64,000 nucleotides of DNA, from positions 7,184 through 71,183 of the forward strand of contig JBDZVD010000023.1 of assembly GCA_040255525.1 (NCBI GenBank), written 5' to 3'. The notes below the pieces were generated by a model. It saw nothing but the letters and a program-made list of their open reading frames with translations, had not been told where the DNA came from and ran no database searches. Below are positions 13,850 through 22,768 of the stretch, piece by piece; position 1 is the stretch's first letter; each line of letters begins with the position of its first letter. Both the position numbers and the translations under genes were made by a program. This DNA comes from Rugosimonospora sp040255525 (GTDB taxonomy: Bacteria > Actinomycetota > Actinomycetes > Mycobacteriales > Micromonosporaceae).

Positions 13850-15226
13850 TCAGCGGGGCATGCGCAACGTGGACAGCGGTGGTTCCCGGAGCGGAACGGT
13901 CTGCCAGCGAGCGTCGAACCGCTTGGTCGACGGATCCAGCGTCACCCGCAACCGGTGCGGGGTCTCGACGAACACGATGTCCACGTGCAGCCTGCCCTCG
14001 GCCCAGCCGTGGGCCGTGGCCAGCGGCTCGGTCGTGCTCCAGGCGTACGGCTCGCCCAGCCGGGCGGTCAGCTCCCCGCCGCCGTCAGCGAGAACGAGTT
14101 CGTTCCCGCTGACCCGCACGGTGCGGAGGGCGGAGAGCTGACTGTCCGGCCCGGGCAGGAAGGTCATCGGGTGGAGTGTCCCGGCGGCGTCCGTGGCCGG
14201 CGGCAGGGGCAGGCTCCGTGAAGACGGCGCCCAGGCGCCCCCGGTGCCGGCATCCAGCGCCGGAAGTAGGTGGGTCCACACCGCCTCCAGCAGTCCCGGC
14301 ATGTCCGGACTCTGCGAGGTGATCGCGACGACGGCGTCGGCCTCCGGCAGGACCAGCATGAACTGCCCGTAGGCGCCGTCGCCGCGGTAGCCGTGCCGGC
14401 TGCGCCAGAACTGGAATCCGTAGCCCTGGTCCCAGTCGGGGTCCGGCTGACCGGTGCGGACGTGGGAGCGGGTGGCCTCCGCCACCCACCGGGCGGGCAG
14501 CAGGCGGCGGCCGTTCCATTCGCCGTCGCGCAGGTACAGCAGGCCCAGTTTGGCAACGGCCTCGGTCGGTACGTGCAACCCGGTGTAGCCCAGCTCACGC
14601 CCGAGGGCGTCGGTGTGCCAGCCGAACGAGTCGATGCCCAGCGGTCCGAACAGCCGGGGTCGTAGGAACTCGGTCAGCGAGACGCCGCTGACCTTCCGGA
14701 CGATCGCCGACAGGGCGTACGTGCACGGCTGGTTGTACGCGAAGACGCTGCCGGGCTCACGGTCGGGCGGGATGAGCAGGAAGCCGAGCAGCATGTCACC
14801 GTCGCCGGCTTCGGTGGCCCGGTCGACGGTGTCGGTCTCGTGCCCGCTGGCCATGGCCGCCACGTGCCGCACCCGTATCGAGCGGGCACGCTCGTCGGTC
14901 ACCGCCCGGTCGTACTCCGGGAAGTAGGACAGCACGGTGGCGTCCAGGTCCACCAGGCCCTCGGCGACGGCAAACCCCAGCGCGGTCGAGGTGAAGCTCT
15001 TGCTGAGCGAGTACATCAGCTGCGGCGTGTGCGGGGTGTAGGGGCGCCACCACTGTTCCGCGACGACGAAGCCGTGGCGCACCACCATCAGGCTGTGCAA
15101 CTCCGCGCCCTTCATCGGTGCCACCCCGTCGATGAAGGCCCGGATGCCGCGGCCGTCGACACCCTGGTCGGCGGGGGCGCTTCGGGGTAGGGCCGGGGAC
15201 GCCGTCGCGTCGTGCTGAGGGGGCAT
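13850..15226 (-). CDS. class C beta-lactamase-fold serine hydrolase
   Basis: A 458-residue member of the penicillin-binding/beta-lactamase superfamily. The nucleophile motif is Ser73-Leu-Ser-Lys76 in YSLSKSFTS. The Tyr-x-Asn equivalent is AYNQPCTYALS, and the C-terminal domain contains GDGAYGQFMLVLPE, near where the third motif normally lies. No signal peptide is evident, so a cytoplasmic esterase or peptidase role is more likely than drug resistance. The ATG at 15226 follows a TATAAC-like element without a ribosome binding site. It is convergent with the VanZ-like gene and divergent from the GH18 gene. Confidence 0.85.
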   Translation of the reverse strand: MPPQHDATASPALPRSAPADQGVDGRGIRAFIDGVAPMKGAELHSLMVVRHGFVVAEQWWRPYTPHTPQLMYSLSKSFTSTALGFAVAEGLVDLDATVLSYFPEYDRAVTDERARSIRVRHVAAMASGHETDTVDRATEAGDGDMLLGFLLIPPDREPGSVFAYNQPCTYALSAIVRKVSGVSLTEFLRPRLFGPLGIDSFGWHTDALGRELGYTGLHVPTEAVAKLGLLYLRDGEWNGRRLLPARWVAEATRSHVRTGQPDPDWDQGYGFQFWRSRHGYRGDGAYGQFMLVLPEADAVVAITSQSPDMPGLLEAVWTHLLPALDAGTGGAWAPSSRSLPLPPATDAAGTLHPMTFLPGPDSQLSALRTVRVSGNELVLADGGGELTARLGEPYAWSTTEPLATAHGWAEGRLHVDIVFVETPHRLRVTLDPSTKRFDARWQTVPLREPPLSTLRMPR

Positions 15227-15551
15227 GTACGAGTTATAGCGCCGTCGCCGTTCCGACGAAAGGTCAAGGCGGCGGCATCGACGCGCGATGAGAACTGCGC
15301 CTCCCGGTTAACCCGAGGATCTGCGGGCCCTGGACGGTCTCGCGCAACAGTCGATCTGAGCGCACCGGCCGTGGCGCCGGTGCCCTGCCGGACGCCGGTG
15401 GTTGGCGCGGTTCGGCAGCCGCGCCACCGGGGCGCTCGTCGACGCTCGGGCGTTGACGGTGGAGGGCAGCGTGCGCGGAGGCCGTCGCCGTTCCGGGCCC
15501 GGGGCGGGTCGGGTGCGAGCGGTCCGCGTACCACTTGATTCAAGCCCCGTG
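15227..15551. other. non-coding interval, no confident gene
   Basis: Between the serine hydrolase start and the chitinase promoter. A 15-bp direct repeat GCCGTCGCCGTTCCG occurs near 15240 and 15480. A short open frame (15402-15596) has no recognisable protein signature. I see nothing else. Confidence 0.5.
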
Positions 15552-15580
15552 TTGACTTCGCCGCACCGGCGGAATAGCCT
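15552..15580 (+). promoter_or_regulatory. sigma-70-type promoter of the GH18 gene
   Basis: TTGACT (15552-15557), a 17-base spacer and TAGCCT (15575-15580). This is the most consensus-like promoter in the window. The short inverted repeat GTTAAGTAAC about ten bases downstream (15592-15601) could be an operator near the transcription start. Confidence 0.7.
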
Positions 15581-15758
15581 CTGGTCAATCTGTTAAGTAA
15601 CCATACTGTTTGTTGCCGGCCCGTTGCCGGCGGCCGGACCGCGGCCGAGGTGCCCGCCCGCGGTCAATGCCTGAGGTTGACGCGACCGTGCCCCGGTCGC
15701 GGTCGCCGCGCGCCGCCACCCGCGGCGTCCCCTCCCACCCCGACCAGGAGGTTTCCCC

Positions 15759-17150
15759 GTGCTCCGTCAGATCCCCACGAGACTGCTGCCGATCGCGGTC
15801 GCCGTCCCGCTCGCCGCGGCCGGTATCGCGTTCGGGTCCGGCAGCCCGGCCTGGGCCGCGGCCAACCCCGGACCCGGATTCCCGGCACACTACGCCGCGC
15901 CCTACGCCGAGATGTGGAACTCGCCGTCCAGCCTGATGGCCGCCTACAACGCGACCGGCAACAAGTACTACACCCTGGCCTTCATCATCAGCCAGGGCAC
16001 CTGCAACGCCAGCATCGACGGAGACACCCCGATCACCGACTCCGGCTGGAACAGCGCCATCAACAGCCTGCGGGCGGTCGGCGGGGACGTCATCGCCTCG
16101 TTCGGCGGCGCGTCCGGCACCGAACTGACCTCGTGCGGCTCGGTCTCCACCATGCAGGCTCAGTACCAGCGGGTCATCGACCAGTTCAACCTGACCCGCA
16201 TCGACCTCGACATCGAAGGGTCCACTCTGGACAACGCGGCCGCCAACGACCGCCGCAACCAGGCGCTGGCGAACCTGCAACAGCAGTACGCGGCGGCCGG
16301 CAGGACGCTGACCGTGGACTACACCCTGCCGGTCAACCCGACCGGCCTGGAGTCCAACTCGCTGAGCCTGCTCAACAACGCCAAGACTCACAACCTGAAC
16401 GTGAACCTGGTCAACATCATGACCATGGACTACGGTCCGGCGATGGACATGGGCCAGGCGGCGATCCAGGCGGCCGACGCGCTGCACACCCAGCTCGGCC
16501 GGATCTGGACCACGAAGAGTTCGGCACAGTTGTGGGCGATGGAGGGCAACACCCCGATGATCGGAGTCAACGACACCAGCGCCGAGGTCTTCACCACCGG
16601 CAACGCGTCCACAGTGGAGAGTTTCGCGGCGAGCAACGGTATCCAGGAACTGTCGTTCTGGTCGCTGGGCCGGGACAACCAGGCCGCCAGCGGCACGTCG
16701 CAGAGCCCGTACCAGTTCACCAACACCTTCAAGGCGATCACCGGCGGTACCGGCACGCCGCCACCGAACGGCGGCGCCACGCCGATCCACGGGTACGGCG
16801 GCAAGTGCGTGGACGTGGCCGGGGCGAATTCGGCGAACGGTACGCCCGTGCAGCTGTACACCTGCAACGGGACGAACGCGCAGTCCTGGACGCACAGCGG
16901 CAACGCGTTCCAGGCGCTGGGCAAGTGCCTGGACGTGACTGCGGCCGGCACCGCGAACGGCACCAAGGTGCAGCTGTACGACTGCAACGGCACGGGCGCC
17001 CAGCAGTGGACCGTGGGCGCGAACGGCAGCCTGGTGAACACCGGGTCGGGCAAGTGCCTGGATGACACCGACTGGAGCACGGCGGACGGGAACCGTTTGC
17101 AGATCTGGAGCTGCACCGGCGCGGCGAACCAGAGCTGGACTCTCGGCTGA
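15759..17150 (+). CDS. secreted GH18 chitinase with ricin-B (CBM13) domain
   Basis: A 463-residue extracellular chitinase-family protein. The signal peptide (1-34) ends AWAA. The GH18 barrel contains SFGGASGTELT and the catalytic LTRIDLDIEGS with Asp149, Asp151 and the proton donor Glu153; later VNIMTMDYGPAMDM carries the Met-x-Tyr element. A proline linker leads to a ricin-B trefoil (about 345-463) with repeated GKCVDV/GKCLDV and QxW motifs, suited to carbohydrate binding. The GTG at 15759 has a perfect AGGAGG seven bases upstream. A strong promoter lies at 15552-15580, giving a 5' leader of about 170 bases. Confidence 0.93.
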   Translation: MLRQIPTRLLPIAVAVPLAAAGIAFGSGSPAWAAANPGPGFPAHYAAPYAEMWNSPSSLMAAYNATGNKYYTLAFIISQGTCNASIDGDTPITDSGWNSAINSLRAVGGDVIASFGGASGTELTSCGSVSTMQAQYQRVIDQFNLTRIDLDIEGSTLDNAAANDRRNQALANLQQQYAAAGRTLTVDYTLPVNPTGLESNSLSLLNNAKTHNLNVNLVNIMTMDYGPAMDMGQAAIQAADALHTQLGRIWTTKSSAQLWAMEGNTPMIGVNDTSAEVFTTGNASTVESFAASNGIQELSFWSLGRDNQAASGTSQSPYQFTNTFKAITGGTGTPPPNGGATPIHGYGGKCVDVAGANSANGTPVQLYTCNGTNAQSWTHSGNAFQALGKCLDVTAAGTANGTKVQLYDCNGTGAQQWTVGANGSLVNTGSGKCLDDTDWSTADGNRLQIWSCTGAANQSWTLG

Positions 17151-17166
17151 GGCGGTTGCCGGGCAG

Positions 17167-17195
17167 CGCCCCCGCCGGTACGTCCGGCGGGGGCG
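17167..17195 (+). terminator. terminator hairpin after the GH18 gene
   Basis: Perfect 12-bp arms (17167-17178 and 17184-17195) with a TACGT loop, 16 bases past the chitinase stop. Confidence 0.7.
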
Positions 17196-17387
17196 GCGCC
17201 GCGGCCCGGTTTCGCGGGCAGCCCCAGGTGTCCGTGTCCGGGCCGGCGCGACCCCAGGGGACACCGGCGCAGGCGATCGAGGCACGTGCCTTACGCCGGT
17301 GGCGAAACGATCTCCTCCGGCAGCCCGGCCGCCGGTATCGTGCGACGTGTCCGGCAGGGACGGCGGCGGGTCGGAGGGGAATGCGTG

Positions 17388-17804
17388 ATGTCGGATCCGA
17401 CGGTGATCGACCTCGGGGCGAGCGATCGGCGACCGAGACCACTGCTGCGGGCGGTCCTCGGTGACGTGCTGCGCCGGACCCGCCGGCAGCAGGGCCGCAC
17501 GCTTGCCGACGTGGCCGAGGCCGCCAAGGTGTCCATGCCGTACCTGTCCGAGCTGGAGCGCGGCCGCAAGGAGGCATCCTCCGAGGTGCTCGCCGCGGTG
17601 TGCGACGCCCTGCGGATCGAGCTGTCCGACGTGCTCGCCGAGGCCCGCCGCGACCTCGTCGACGACCGGGCCCAGCGGGCCGCGGTCGTGCGGCTGGACG
17701 CCGTCCGGGCCCGCCGCGGACCGTCCGGGTTCGGCCGGCCCGGCGGGATCCCGGCATCCCGGCCGGCCGGCCCCGGCAACGTCACCTGCCTGCTCGCCGC
17801 CTGA
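17388..17804 (+). CDS. PopR/ClgR-like XRE family regulator of clp genes
   Basis: A 138-residue regulator with one helix-turn-helix (LADVAEAAKVSMPYLSELER) followed by GRKEASSEVLAAVCDALRIE, close in pattern to ClgR/PopR. The protein ends CLLAA; in Streptomyces a terminal Ala-Ala makes ClgR and PopR substrates of ClpP, forming a feedback loop. The adjacent clpP pair fits the PopR-clpP3clpP4 arrangement better than the housekeeping locus. GGAGGGG precedes both GTG 17385 and ATG 17388; ATG is chosen. The stop TGA (17802-17804) abuts the stop of the convergent clpP with no base between. Which paralogue it is remains an inference. Confidence 0.8.
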   Translation: MSDPTVIDLGASDRRPRPLLRAVLGDVLRRTRRQQGRTLADVAEAAKVSMPYLSELERGRKEASSEVLAAVCDALRIELSDVLAEARRDLVDDRAQRAAVVRLDAVRARRGPSGFGRPGGIPASRPAGPGNVTCLLAA

Positions 17805-18425
17805 TCACCGGGCCCGGACCGACCCGGCCCGGCTCGCCTCGCGGCTGGTGATGACGTGGTCCGCCAGCCCGTAGTCGACCGCCTCCCGGGCGCTGAACGT
17901 CCGGTTCCGGTCCGTGTCGGCCCGGATCTTCGACGCCGGGTGGCCGGTGTGCCGGCTCAGGATCTCGTCGATCTCGGCGCGCACCTTGGCCAGCTCCTTC
18001 GCCTGGATGGCGAGATCCGGCAGGGTGCCCTGGGCGTGGCTCGACGGCTGGTGCAGCATCACCTTCGCGTGCCGCAGCACCGAGCGCTTGCCCGGCGTAC
18101 CGGCGGCCAGCAGCACCGCCGCGGCCGAGGATGCCTGCCCGATGCAGAACGTGGCGATGTCCGGGCGGACGAACTGCATCGTGTCGTACACCGCGGTCAG
18201 CGCGCTGAACGAACCGCCCGGAGAGTTGATGTACAGGCGGATCTCCGACTCCGGGTTCGCCGACTCCAGGTGCAGCAGCTGGGCCATCACGACGTTGGCG
18301 ACACCGTCGTCGATCTCGGTACCGAGGAACACGATCCGCTCGGTCAGCATCTGCGAGTAGATGTCGAAGGCCCGCTCACCGGCCGGGGTCCGCTCGATCA
18401 CGGTGGGGATGGTGTACTGGCCCAT
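17805..18425 (-). CDS. clpP: ATP-dependent Clp protease proteolytic subunit (second in operon)
   Basis: A 206-residue ClpP serine peptidase subunit. LYINSPGGSFSALTAVYDTM is the canonical handle/oxyanion region, the nucleophile is Ser100 in FCIGQASSAAAV, the catalytic His125 is in VMLHQPS, and the Asp lies in TDRNRTFSA. It begins two bases after the upstream clpP stop, so the two are co-transcribed and probably form a hetero-tetradecamer, as in actinobacteria. The ATG at 18425 is chosen; a GTG six bases upstream is also in frame. The N-terminus IPTVIERTPAGERAFDIYSQ is typical of the ClpP2/ClpP4 branch. Confidence 0.93.
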   Translation of the reverse strand: MGQYTIPTVIERTPAGERAFDIYSQMLTERIVFLGTEIDDGVANVVMAQLLHLESANPESEIRLYINSPGGSFSALTAVYDTMQFVRPDIATFCIGQASSAAAVLLAAGTPGKRSVLRHAKVMLHQPSSHAQGTLPDLAIQAKELAKVRAEIDEILSRHTGHPASKIRADTDRNRTFSAREAVDYGLADHVITSREASRAGSVRAR

Positions 18426-18427
18426 CG

Positions 18428-19045
18428 TCACAGTCCAATCGCTCGGCGGGATGCCGCGGGGCGCACGTCGTCCAGGCGCTCGACGATCTGGTCGACGATG
18501 CCGTAGTCCCGCGCCTCCTCGGCACTGAACCAGCGGTCGCGCAGGCTGTCGTTCTCGACCGCCTGCGCCGGCTGACCGGTGTGCTGCGAGATGAGCCCGG
18601 TGAGCGTGGCGCTGACCCGCTCCAACTGCCCGGCGTAGATCTCGACATCGGCCGCCGTACCGCCGAACCCGGCCGACCCCTGGTGCATCAGGATCTGCGC
18701 GTGCGGCAGGCTGTAGCGCTTCCCGCGGGTACCCGCGCACAGCAGGAACTGCCCCATGCTCGCGGCGAGCCCCACCGCCAGCGTGCTGACATCGTTGGGG
18801 ATCAGCCGCATGGTGTCGTAGATCGCCAGCCCGGCGCTGACGGAGCCACCGGGAGAGTTGATGTACAGGCTGATGTCGCCGCGCGGGTCCTCCGCCGACA
18901 GCAGCAGCAGTTGGGCGCACAGCCGGTTGGCGACCTGGTCGTCGACCTCGCTGCCGAGCACGATGATGCGCTGGTGCAGCAGCCTCGTGGCCAACTGGTC
19001 GTCCAGGGTTCCGGTTCTGGCAGGGTCGGCAACGGCCATCCGCAT
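18428..19045 (-). CDS. clpP: ATP-dependent Clp protease proteolytic subunit (first in operon)
   Basis: A 205-residue ClpP. SLYINSPGGSVSAGLAIYDT, the nucleophile Ser96 in VGLAASMGQF and His121 in LMHQGSAG are all present, with the Asp in LRDRWFSAEEA. It is the first gene of a two-gene operon with another ClpP. The ATG at 19045 has GAGGGAG six bases upstream. The palindrome at 19127-19141 lies about 80 bp upstream, where a PopR-type activator would bind. The operon faces its presumed regulator tail to tail. Confidence 0.93.
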   Translation of the reverse strand: MRMAVADPARTGTLDDQLATRLLHQRIIVLGSEVDDQVANRLCAQLLLLSAEDPRGDISLYINSPGGSVSAGLAIYDTMRLIPNDVSTLAVGLAASMGQFLLCAGTRGKRYSLPHAQILMHQGSAGFGGTAADVEIYAGQLERVSATLTGLISQHTGQPAQAVENDSLRDRWFSAEEARDYGIVDQIVERLDDVRPAASRRAIGL

Positions 19046-19126
19046 GATCACTCCCTCGGTTCGGCGCCAGAGGAACCCGGCGCTACGACCGATCATGAGT
19101 GCCGGCCGGGCGCCGAACCAAAGCAA

Positions 19127-19141
19127 TCTGCTGGCAGCAGA
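19127..19141. promoter_or_regulatory. candidate PopR box, TCTGC-N5-GCAGA
   Basis: A perfect inverted repeat (7-bp arms, one central base) about 80 bp before the clpP operon. It keeps the TCTGC-N5-GCAGA core and spacing of the Streptomyces PopR site, which I recall as TTCTGCC-N3-GGCAGAA. It is the only notable feature in the 346-bp interval 19046-19391. Confidence 0.55.
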
Positions 19142-19391
19142 GCACCGGGTCGACGGTGCGGTCACACCGGCCGCACCGGGGTGGCCCGCCGGCCCAGACG
19201 GGTCGATCAACCGGGCGTCACCGGTCCGGCGCCGGCGAGAAGGCGAGAGGGCGAGAGGGTCCTGCAGCTCGGCGTGCCGAAACGGTCGATGGTGCCCAAC
19301 GCCCGCAGCAGCCCCTCCGGCCATGGTGACCGGCCGGCTGGCTCGCACGGGCTCGCCCCGGCGGGTGGCCTTCTGCCGACCGTCCGACCGA

Positions 19392-20618
19392 TCAGGACAT
19401 CATCGTGGGCGCGTCGTGTCCGTGCCGGGGACCGGCGTGCGTACGGTGGCGCCACTCGTAGCTCACCAACGCGACGAGGAACGCGGTCTGGATCCCGATC
19501 GCGGCCAGGGCGGGGACGCTGTGCCCGACCGGCAGCAGCGCCAGCGACACGGCGATCGCGACTGTCTGGCCGCGCGGCACCGAGTGCACGGTGAAGTGCA
19601 GGAACAGTGCCCGGCCGGCGAGGTAGAGGGTCACGCCGCCGTACAGGGCGACGACCGACATCCAGTCCAGCCATGGCTGCCTGCTGTCCCGCGGGAGGTC
19701 CTGGGCCAGATCCGACAGCGCCTGCTCGATGCCGAGCGCGGTGTAGATGATGCCGGCGATCAGCAGGAAGTGGGCCAGGCTGTAGGCGTTGCTGGCCTCC
19801 CGGCCGCGCTCGTCCGTGGGCATCAGGCCCAGCGCCTCGCCGGCCGCGGCCGCGGAGTTCTTGAAGTACAACCACCACAGGCACACCGCTGTGACGAAGC
19901 CGAACATCGCGGCCAGCAGCACGTACCCGTGGGTGACCGCCGCCCCGGCGCCGGCACCGGCGGAGACCAGCGACTCGCCGAGGGAGATGATCAGCACCAG
20001 GCCGTGCCGCTCGGTGAAGTGGCTGGGGCTGCGCAGCCGCCATCCGCTGAACGTCGACGCGAGGAACCCGCCGCCGAAGTCGATGGCGAACGCGGCCGCC
20101 CACAGGACGGTCTGTTCGATGCCGTTGAGGACGGCGCCGATCAGCAACGGTGTGCAGGCCAGGGTCGCGGTGGCCGAGAAGATGAGCAGGGTCAGGCGCA
20201 TCTGCCGGTCGTCGGCCGCGATGTGGAAGTAGAGGGCGATGTCCAGTACTCGCAGCACGACGTAGGCGACGGCGAGGGCCAGCGGCGCGTCGACGCCCCC
20301 GTCGGTGTGCCGGAACGAGTCCGGTATCACCAGCGCGGCGATGAACAGGGCCGCCATCGCGGCGACGGTACCGGCCGGCACCAGGCCGAGGTCGGCTCGC
20401 GCCTGGTTGCCCAGCCAGGTGTACGTCGTCCAGGCCATCCACAGCAGCAACAGCAGGATCAGCCCCTGCAGCATGCGCAGCGGCGTGGGCGGGTGCCCCA
20501 TGAACGCGATGATCCGGGTGAGCGAGAAGATGAAGACGAGGTCGAAGAAGACCTCGAACGACGTGGCGCGGTGGGTCTCCTCGGTCAGGACGGGCGGGGA
20601 CCGGAGAATTCGCCACAT
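19392..20618 (-). CDS. low temperature requirement A (LtrA) family membrane protein
   Basis: A 408-residue polytopic membrane protein with about eleven hydrophobic spans. Family signatures are ATSFEVFFDLVFIFSLTRI near the N-terminus and FTERHGLVLIISLGESLVS in the middle. LtrA was named from a Listeria cold-growth mutant; its biochemical role is unknown. The ATG at 20618 gives the standard LtrA start (MWRILRSPPVLTEETHRAT) with a weak GAAGAAG site upstream. The region before it holds a 43-bp tandem repeat. Confidence 0.88.
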   Translation of the reverse strand: MWRILRSPPVLTEETHRATSFEVFFDLVFIFSLTRIIAFMGHPPTPLRMLQGLILLLLLWMAWTTYTWLGNQARADLGLVPAGTVAAMAALFIAALVIPDSFRHTDGGVDAPLALAVAYVVLRVLDIALYFHIAADDRQMRLTLLIFSATATLACTPLLIGAVLNGIEQTVLWAAAFAIDFGGGFLASTFSGWRLRSPSHFTERHGLVLIISLGESLVSAGAGAGAAVTHGYVLLAAMFGFVTAVCLWWLYFKNSAAAAGEALGLMPTDERGREASNAYSLAHFLLIAGIIYTALGIEQALSDLAQDLPRDSRQPWLDWMSVVALYGGVTLYLAGRALFLHFTVHSVPRGQTVAIAVSLALLPVGHSVPALAAIGIQTAFLVALVSYEWRHRTHAGPRHGHDAPTMMS

Positions 20619-20710
20619 ACGGCCATCTTCTTCGCTCGCCTTCCGCCCCGGAGCGGAATCCCCGATCCGTTTCCGTGCGCCCGGATCTCCGCACTCCTGG
20701 TCGCTACCCG

Positions 20711-20839
20711 GCGGGTGGGGGTTTGTTGTGGTGTAGCGGCGGGTCGCTGCGGCGCGGGTGGGGGTTTGTTGTGGCGTAGCGGCGGGTCGCTGCGGCGCGG
20801 GTGGGGGTTTGTTGTGGCGTAGCGGCCGGTCGCTACGCT
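20711..20839. repeat. 43-bp tandem repeat, three copies
   Basis: Units start at 20711, 20754 and 20797 with GCGGGTGGGGGTTTGTTGTG, and each contains a TAGCGGC...GTCGCT dyad; in the third copy GTAGCG and CGCTAC are perfect arms. Copies one and two differ at very few bases. The array covers the stop codon (20833) of the ABC exporter and the region upstream of ltrA. Confidence 0.9.
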
Positions 20840-22641
20840 GCGAGAGCCGCGTAGCGACCGTTGTGGTCGACCAGGCTCGTGTGCGTACCCGTCTCGACCA
20901 CCCGGCCGTGGTCCAGCACCGCGATCTGGTCCGCATGGCGGACAGTGGACAGCCGGTGGGCGATCGTGACCGTGGTCCGCCCCTCGGCCAGGGCGTCGAA
21001 GGCCCGCTGGACCGCGCGTTCGGTCCGGGTGTCCAGGGCGCTGGTCGCCTCGTCCAGCACCAGGACGCGTGGGTTGCGCAGCAGTGTGCGGGCGATGGCG
21101 ATGCGCTGCTTCTCGCCTCCGGAGAACCGGTGGCCGCGGGAGCCGACGACCGTGTCGTACCCGTCCGGCAGCCCGACGATCAGATCGTGGATCTGGGCCG
21201 CCCGGGCCGCGTCCTCGATCTGGCCGTCGGTCGCGTCCGGCTTCACGTACCGCAGGTTCTCCCGCACGGTCGTGTGCAGCAGGTACGTCTCCTGGCTGAC
21301 CACGCCGACGATGGCCGCGAGGTCGGCCAGCCGCAGGTCGCGGATGTCCACGCCGTCGATGGTGATCCGGCCGCCGGCCGGGTCGTAGAGGCGGGCGACC
21401 AGGGCGGCCAGCGTGCTCTTGCCGGAGCCCGTCTCGCCGACCAGGGCCAGCGTCGTACCGGCCGGCACGTCGAGGGTGACGCCGGACAGCGCGTCCCGGT
21501 CGCCCCCGGGGTACCGGAACGTCATGTCCTCGATCCGCAGGTGGCCGGTGACGGCCGCCGGGTCGACGGCGACCGGGGCGGCCGGGTCGTCGACCTCCAC
21601 CGGCAGGTCGAGGTACTCGAAGATCCGGGCGAACAGCGCGAGTGAGCTGGTCAGCGACACGCCGACGCTCAGCAGCCCGGTGAGCGGCCGGAACAGGCCC
21701 GACTGCAGCGCGGTGAAGGCGACCAGGGTGCCGATGGTCATCGCGCCGGCGCTGGCCGGCAGTCCGGCCGCCAGGTAGATGACGGCGGGGATCGCCGCGA
21801 AGATGACGCTCATCGACGCCATCCGCCAGCGACCGGCCAGTTCGGAGCGCAACTCCAGGTCGATGAGCCGGGCGGAGGAGGCGGCGAACCGGGAGATCAG
21901 CGAGGCGCCGGTGCCCATGGTCTTGGACAGCTGGACACCGCTGATCGACAGGCCCTCCTCGATGGTGACGTTGAGGTCGGCGAGTTCGCGCTGGCGGGCG
22001 GCCGTGATGGCGCGGCGCATCCGGGCGACCCGGCGGGTCAGGTAGATCGACGGCGGGAGAACCACGAGCGAGACCAGCGACAGCCGCCAGGACAGCGCGA
22101 CCATCGCCACGGCGGTGGCGACCGCGGTGGTCAGGTTGGCGGCGATCGACGTGGCGGTCGAGGTCACCACCGTTTCCATGCCGCCGATGTCGTTGGTGAT
22201 GCGCGACTGGACCTCGCCCGTGCGGGTGCGGGTGAAGAACGCGATCGACTGCCGGTGCAGGTGCTCGAAGACCGACGTGCGCAGCACGTGCATGACCTGC
22301 TGGCCGACCCGGGTGGAGATCCAGGTCTGGATCACGCCGAGCGCGGAGGTGACCGCGGCCACGGCGACCATGCCGATCACCAGCCAGACCAGCAGCCGGA
22401 GATCGCGCTCGGGCAGCGCGCGGTCGATCACGGCACGCAGCAGGAACGGCGAGGCCATGGAGACGAACGAGGAGCCGACGATGATCGAGACGACGAGCGC
22501 GAGCTGGGCTCGGTACGGCGCGAACAACCGGCCGATACGGCGCAGGGAAACCGACTTCGCCTGAGCCTTTTCCTCGGCGGTGACGGTACGTCCGGAAGAG
22601 TGGCCACCTCCGTGGCCACGGCGGGGAAGATCCAATGCCAA
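20833..22641 (-). CDS. ABC exporter, fused permease and ATP-binding domains
   Basis: A 602-residue half-transporter of the MDR/MsbA type. A His/Gly-rich N-terminus is followed by a six-helix membrane domain (about 35-330) and a nucleotide-binding domain with Walker A GETGSGKSTLAALVAR, Q-loop VVSQETYLLH, signature RFSGGEKQRIAIARTLL, Walker B VLVLDEATSALD and H-loop TVTIAHRLSTVR. It likely acts as a homodimer exporting drugs or lipids. TTG 22641 is chosen because GGAGG lies five bases upstream and the peptide begins MALDLPRRGHGGGHSS; longer GTG starts lack a site. The divergent MarR gene is the probable regulator. Confidence 0.9.
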   Translation of the reverse strand: MALDLPRRGHGGGHSSGRTVTAEEKAQAKSVSLRRIGRLFAPYRAQLALVVSIIVGSSFVSMASPFLLRAVIDRALPERDLRLLVWLVIGMVAVAAVTSALGVIQTWISTRVGQQVMHVLRTSVFEHLHRQSIAFFTRTRTGEVQSRITNDIGGMETVVTSTATSIAANLTTAVATAVAMVALSWRLSLVSLVVLPPSIYLTRRVARMRRAITAARQRELADLNVTIEEGLSISGVQLSKTMGTGASLISRFAASSARLIDLELRSELAGRWRMASMSVIFAAIPAVIYLAAGLPASAGAMTIGTLVAFTALQSGLFRPLTGLLSVGVSLTSSLALFARIFEYLDLPVEVDDPAAPVAVDPAAVTGHLRIEDMTFRYPGGDRDALSGVTLDVPAGTTLALVGETGSGKSTLAALVARLYDPAGGRITIDGVDIRDLRLADLAAIVGVVSQETYLLHTTVRENLRYVKPDATDGQIEDAARAAQIHDLIVGLPDGYDTVVGSRGHRFSGGEKQRIAIARTLLRNPRVLVLDEATSALDTRTERAVQRAFDALAEGRTTVTIAHRLSTVRHADQIAVLDHGRVVETGTHTSLVDHNGRYAALAA

Positions 22642-22716
22642 TGAGCCCTCCGGGAGACTGGCCGGATCGCCGCGCGGCGCAGGCACGCCCGGCCGGACCC
22701 GGTCGATGGGATATGC

Positions 22717-22729
22717 TGAGGTTACCTCA
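22717..22729. promoter_or_regulatory. candidate MarR operator TGAGGT-T-ACCTCA
   Basis: An odd palindrome with 6-bp arms in the 127-bp divergent interval between the ABC exporter and the MarR gene. A partial repeat of the half site (TGAGG) follows at 22733. It sits where the -35 region of the regulator promoter would be. Confidence 0.5.
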
Positions 22730-22768
22730 TTATGAGGCTACAACAAGATCGGGTGCTACGGTATTTCC

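Noticed and set aside
15402..15596. Short plus-strand ORF before the chitinase
   Set aside because: No ribosome binding site or family resemblance, and it overlaps the strong chitinase promoter.
20711..20839. Possible CRISPR array
   Set aside because: The units are contiguous with no unique spacers and no cas genes are present; a plain tandem repeat.
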